DNA of 22,556 bases from JANLSE01 sp038214135 (GTDB taxonomy: Bacteria; Chloroflexota; Chloroflexia; Chloroflexales; Roseiflexaceae), in contig JBBQSD010000104.1 of the NCBI GenBank assembly GCA_038214135.1, forward strand, positions 1 through 22,556, written 5' to 3'. A program made the translations under genes and the position numbers. Numbering within the stretch: the first letter of the stretch is position 1; every line of letters begins with the position of its first letter. Below, one piece after another: positions 20,537 to 22,556 of the stretch. The notes under the pieces are model-generated. The model searched no databases. It saw only the letters and a list, made by a program, of their open reading frames with translations, and was not told where the DNA came from.

Positions 20537-22556
20537 TCAATATGTTGATGTTTCTAGCTCATTAATCCGTTCGCGCAGCTTGGCCACTGTCGATTGAACG
20601 GCGGCAAGCCCTTCTCGCTCGCGCTGAACAACTGCAGCAGGGGCTTTATCGGCAAACCCAGGATTCGCTAATCGCCCTGCACGGCGGCCTGCATCGGCTG
20701 CGGCAGCCTCAAGTTCTTTCATCAGGCGCGCTCGTTCGGCAGCCAGATCAATCAAGCCCGCCAAGGGCAGGTAGATCTCAACCGCCCCGACGACCAACGC
20801 AGCAGCATTGCGCGGTTTCTCTGCTAATCCTTCGACAACAGTCAACTGTGGATCGGCAATGCGCCCTAAGCGGGAAATTAGCGCCCGTTGCTGATCAAGC
20901 AAGCCTGCCTGCTCGCCGCCCACAAGTGTTGCCGCAATATAGCGGCCCGGCTCTACCCGGTATTCATTGCGAATATTGCGAATACCAACAATGATCTCAC
21001 GCACGAGCTCGATATGGCGATCAGCTGCTTCATCGATAATTGCCGGATCATAGGTTGGGTAGGACGCGAGCATGATCGACGCTGGCTTCTCCAATGCAGC
21101 TTGATCAGCCTCGCCATCTGCTGCCTGCACTTGATTCTGGGAAGCTGTCAGATACTGCCAGGCCTCTTCCGTCACAAATGGCATAAACGGATGTAGCAGG
21201 CGCAGGCTCCCTTCCAGCACGGTATAGAGCACTTCACGGGTTAAGTGCTGGCGGCGCGAATCACCATCGAGCTGGATTTTGGCAACTTCAACATACCAAT
21301 CCGCGAACTCGCTCCACAGAAAATCCTGGATCTGGCGGCCAGCCTCGCCAAAATTATAGGAGGCCATCAGCCGCTCGGCTTCACCAACTAACCGATGATA
21401 GCGCGACATGATCCAGCGATCTGCCAGCGTATATGGGTAATGCGCCAGACAACTCGATGTCACAATCCAGGATTCATCTGGCCCGCTGCTTCCCAGACGC
21501 TCCACCGGAGCGTCTCTACCCTGCTCACTATGGCCTTGATTCTGTGGCTCTGTGGTTCTGTGGTTCTCGGGTGGGTATGCTGACTCCTGACTCCTCGGTT
21601 CTTTCCTGTCCCCTGCTGCGCTCCCCTCTCCCACTGGGAGAGGGGCTGGGGGTGAGGGCGTAACAATCTTCGTTAACACAAAGCGAGTGATATTCCATAG
21701 TTTGTTGGCGAAATTACGCGCCGATTCAATCCGTTCTGGGTTGAGGTTCAGATCCTGGCCGGGTGTGCCGCTGGTGGCGAGTGTAAAGCGTAGTGCATCG
21801 GTGCCATACTGGCCCATGATCTCAAGCGGATTGACGACATTGCCATATGATTTCGACATCTTGCGGCCATCTTTGTCACGCACCAATCCATGCAGATAGA
21901 TCGTATGAAATGGTTCTTTGCCAGTGAAATAGCAGCCCATCATCATCATACGGGCAACCCAGAAGAATAGAATATCGTAGCCAGTTTCCATCACATCAGT
22001 TGGGTAGAAATACTCCAGATCAGCCGTCTGATCTGGCCAACCAAGGGTAGAGAATGGCCACAGGCCGCTCGAAAACCATGTATCGAGCACATCGGGGTCC
22101 TGATAAATGCCCTCGCCCTGTGGCTCGGGATCATCCGGCCCTGGCACAATCATCTGGCCATCGGGTGTATACCACACCGGAATCCGGTGGCCCCACCACA
22201 ACTGCCTGCTGATGCACCAATCCTGAATGTTTTCCAGCCAATGGAAATAGACCTTCTCGAAGCGTTCGGGAATAATCTTGGTACGGCCCTCTTTGACTGC
22301 CGCCAGCGCTAATTCGGCCATCGGCGCGACATTCACAAACCATTGTTCACTGAGCAGCGGTTCGATGATTTCGCCGCCGCGCTGGCTGATTCCAACCGAC
22401 ATGCTATGCGGGCGGGTTTCGATCAACAACCCTTCCTGCTCCAGATCGGCCAGGATGTTTTTGCGGGCTGCAAAGCGTTCCTGCCCTGCATAGGGGCCAG
22501 CTTCCTCATTCAGCGTCGCATCGCGGTTCATGATGTTGATCATCGGCAGATTCTGG
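20537..22556 (-). CDS. valS: Valyl-tRNA synthetase, 3' part, with repeat-derived insertion
   Basis: Charges tRNA-Val (class I synthetase, cytoplasm). Only the C-terminal part of about 673 residues is in the window; the frame is open at the right edge, and the N-terminus with HIGH lies outside. Visible are NLPMINIMNRDATLNEEAGP, SQRGGEIIEPLLSEQWFV, WCISRQLWWGHRIPVWY, the DTWFSSGLWPFSTLGW signature, DVMETGYDILFFWVARMMMM, KMSKS in DGRKMSKSYGNVV, and ARNFANKLWN closing the catalytic part. The anticodon-binding domain resumes at LADRWIMSRYHRL, and a C-terminal coiled coil (AAERARLMKELEAAAADAGR onwards) ends the protein. Between NKLWNITRFVL and LADRWIM, where most ValS have some 15-25 residues, about 80 are found; roughly 56 are encoded by dispersed repeats in frame. 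No stop or frameshift is present, so the gene appears functional. Confidence 0.96.
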   Translation of the reverse strand, partial: QNLPMINIMNRDATLNEEAGPYAGQERFAARKNILADLEQEGLLIETRPHSMSVGISQRGGEIIEPLLSEQWFVNVAPMAELALAAVKEGRTKIIPERFEKVYFHWLENIQDWCISRQLWWGHRIPVWYTPDGQMIVPGPDDPEPQGEGIYQDPDVLDTWFSSGLWPFSTLGWPDQTADLEYFYPTDVMETGYDILFFWVARMMMMGCYFTGKEPFHTIYLHGLVRDKDGRKMSKSYGNVVNPLEIMGQYGTDALRFTLATSGTPGQDLNLNPERIESARNFANKLWNITRFVLTKIVTPSPPAPLPVGEGSAAGDRKEPRSQESAYPPENHRTTEPQNQGHSEQGRDAPVERLGSSGPDESWIVTSSCLAHYPYTLADRWIMSRYHRLVGEAERLMASYNFGEAGRQIQDFLWSEFADWYVEVAKIQLDGDSRRQHLTREVLYTVLEGSLRLLHPFMPFVTEEAWQYLTASQNQVQAADGEADQAALEKPASIMLASYPTYDPAIIDEAADRHIELVREIIVGIRNIRNEYRVEPGRYIAATLVGGEQAGLLDQQRALISRLGRIADPQLTVVEGLAEKPRNAAALVVGAVEIYLPLAGLIDLAAERARLMKELEAAAADAGRRAGRLANPGFADKAPAAVVQREREGLAAVQSTVAKLRERINELETSTY
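21494..21661. repeat. Composite of four dispersed-repeat types in frame within valS
   Basis: Going up the plus strand: a perfect 9-bp hairpin AGACGCTCC-ACC-GGAGCGTCT (21495-21515), an 8-mer tandem TCTGTGG(C/T)x3 (21541-21564), the heptad TGACTCC x2 (21581-21594), and a perfect 10-bp hairpin CCCCTCTCCC-ACT-GGGAGAGGGG (21623-21645) with its tail GGCTGGGGGTGAGGGCG-type sequence to 21660. Each type also occurs between genes elsewhere in this window (2098, 2948, 844 and 10803). On the coding strand the block reads without stops. Confidence 0.85.

Noticed and set aside
21595..21661. Possible intein or frameshift in valS
   Set aside because: The inserted block has no splicing motifs, keeps the frame throughout, and is explained by dispersed repeats.

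Overview
The window looks like chromosomal DNA from a Chloroflexota-type bacterium, probably a filamentous Chloroflexia relative. This rests on gene content and style: moderate GC, secreted proteins with Thr/Pro-rich tails and an LP(L/V)(V/I) motif, DUF2089 and DUF4013 proteins, and very many short palindromic and heptad repeats between genes. The assignment is an inference. There are no rRNA genes, recognisable tRNAs, transposases, phage genes or CRISPR arrays.

Left part (1-4640). On the minus strand lie an RNA 2'-phosphotransferase (kptA) and a two-gene operon: a 29-residue-repeat protein, then a DUF2089 protein, with abutting stop and start and a good sigma-70 promoter. On the plus strand follow a SAM methyltransferase, an 83-residue orphan with its own intrinsic terminator, an AT-rich gap, and a secreted Thr/Pro-rich protein. 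A perfect 14-bp hairpin ends this part, between convergent genes.

Central part (4645-13222). A LysR regulator is divergent from aconitase (acnA). The 270-bp gap between them holds heptad repeats, an extended -10 promoter and a repeated decamer. Then come the translational GTPase typA and a secreted SBBP-type propeller protein. The latter is tail-to-tail, one base apart, with a plant-type asparaginase/isoaspartyl peptidase.

Right part (13284-22556, all minus strand). Two tandem DUF4013 membrane proteins lie downstream of a threonine T-box transcription unit. That unit runs: sigma-70 promoter, T-box leader with ACC specifier and intrinsic terminator, one-pass membrane protein, thrS (without TGS domain), a small YtxH-like protein, cinA. 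Further right are an extended SDR epimerase and the 3' part of valS, which runs off the window.

The most unusual signal is in valS. About 168 bp made of four kinds of dispersed repeat, the same kinds found between genes elsewhere in the window, sits in frame inside the coding sequence. It encodes a roughly 56-residue low-complexity linker between the catalytic and anticodon-binding domains. Other points of note are a CinA whose deamidase active-site motif is gone, a T-box operon whose first gene is not a synthetase, and heptad tracts arranged as mirrored pairs.
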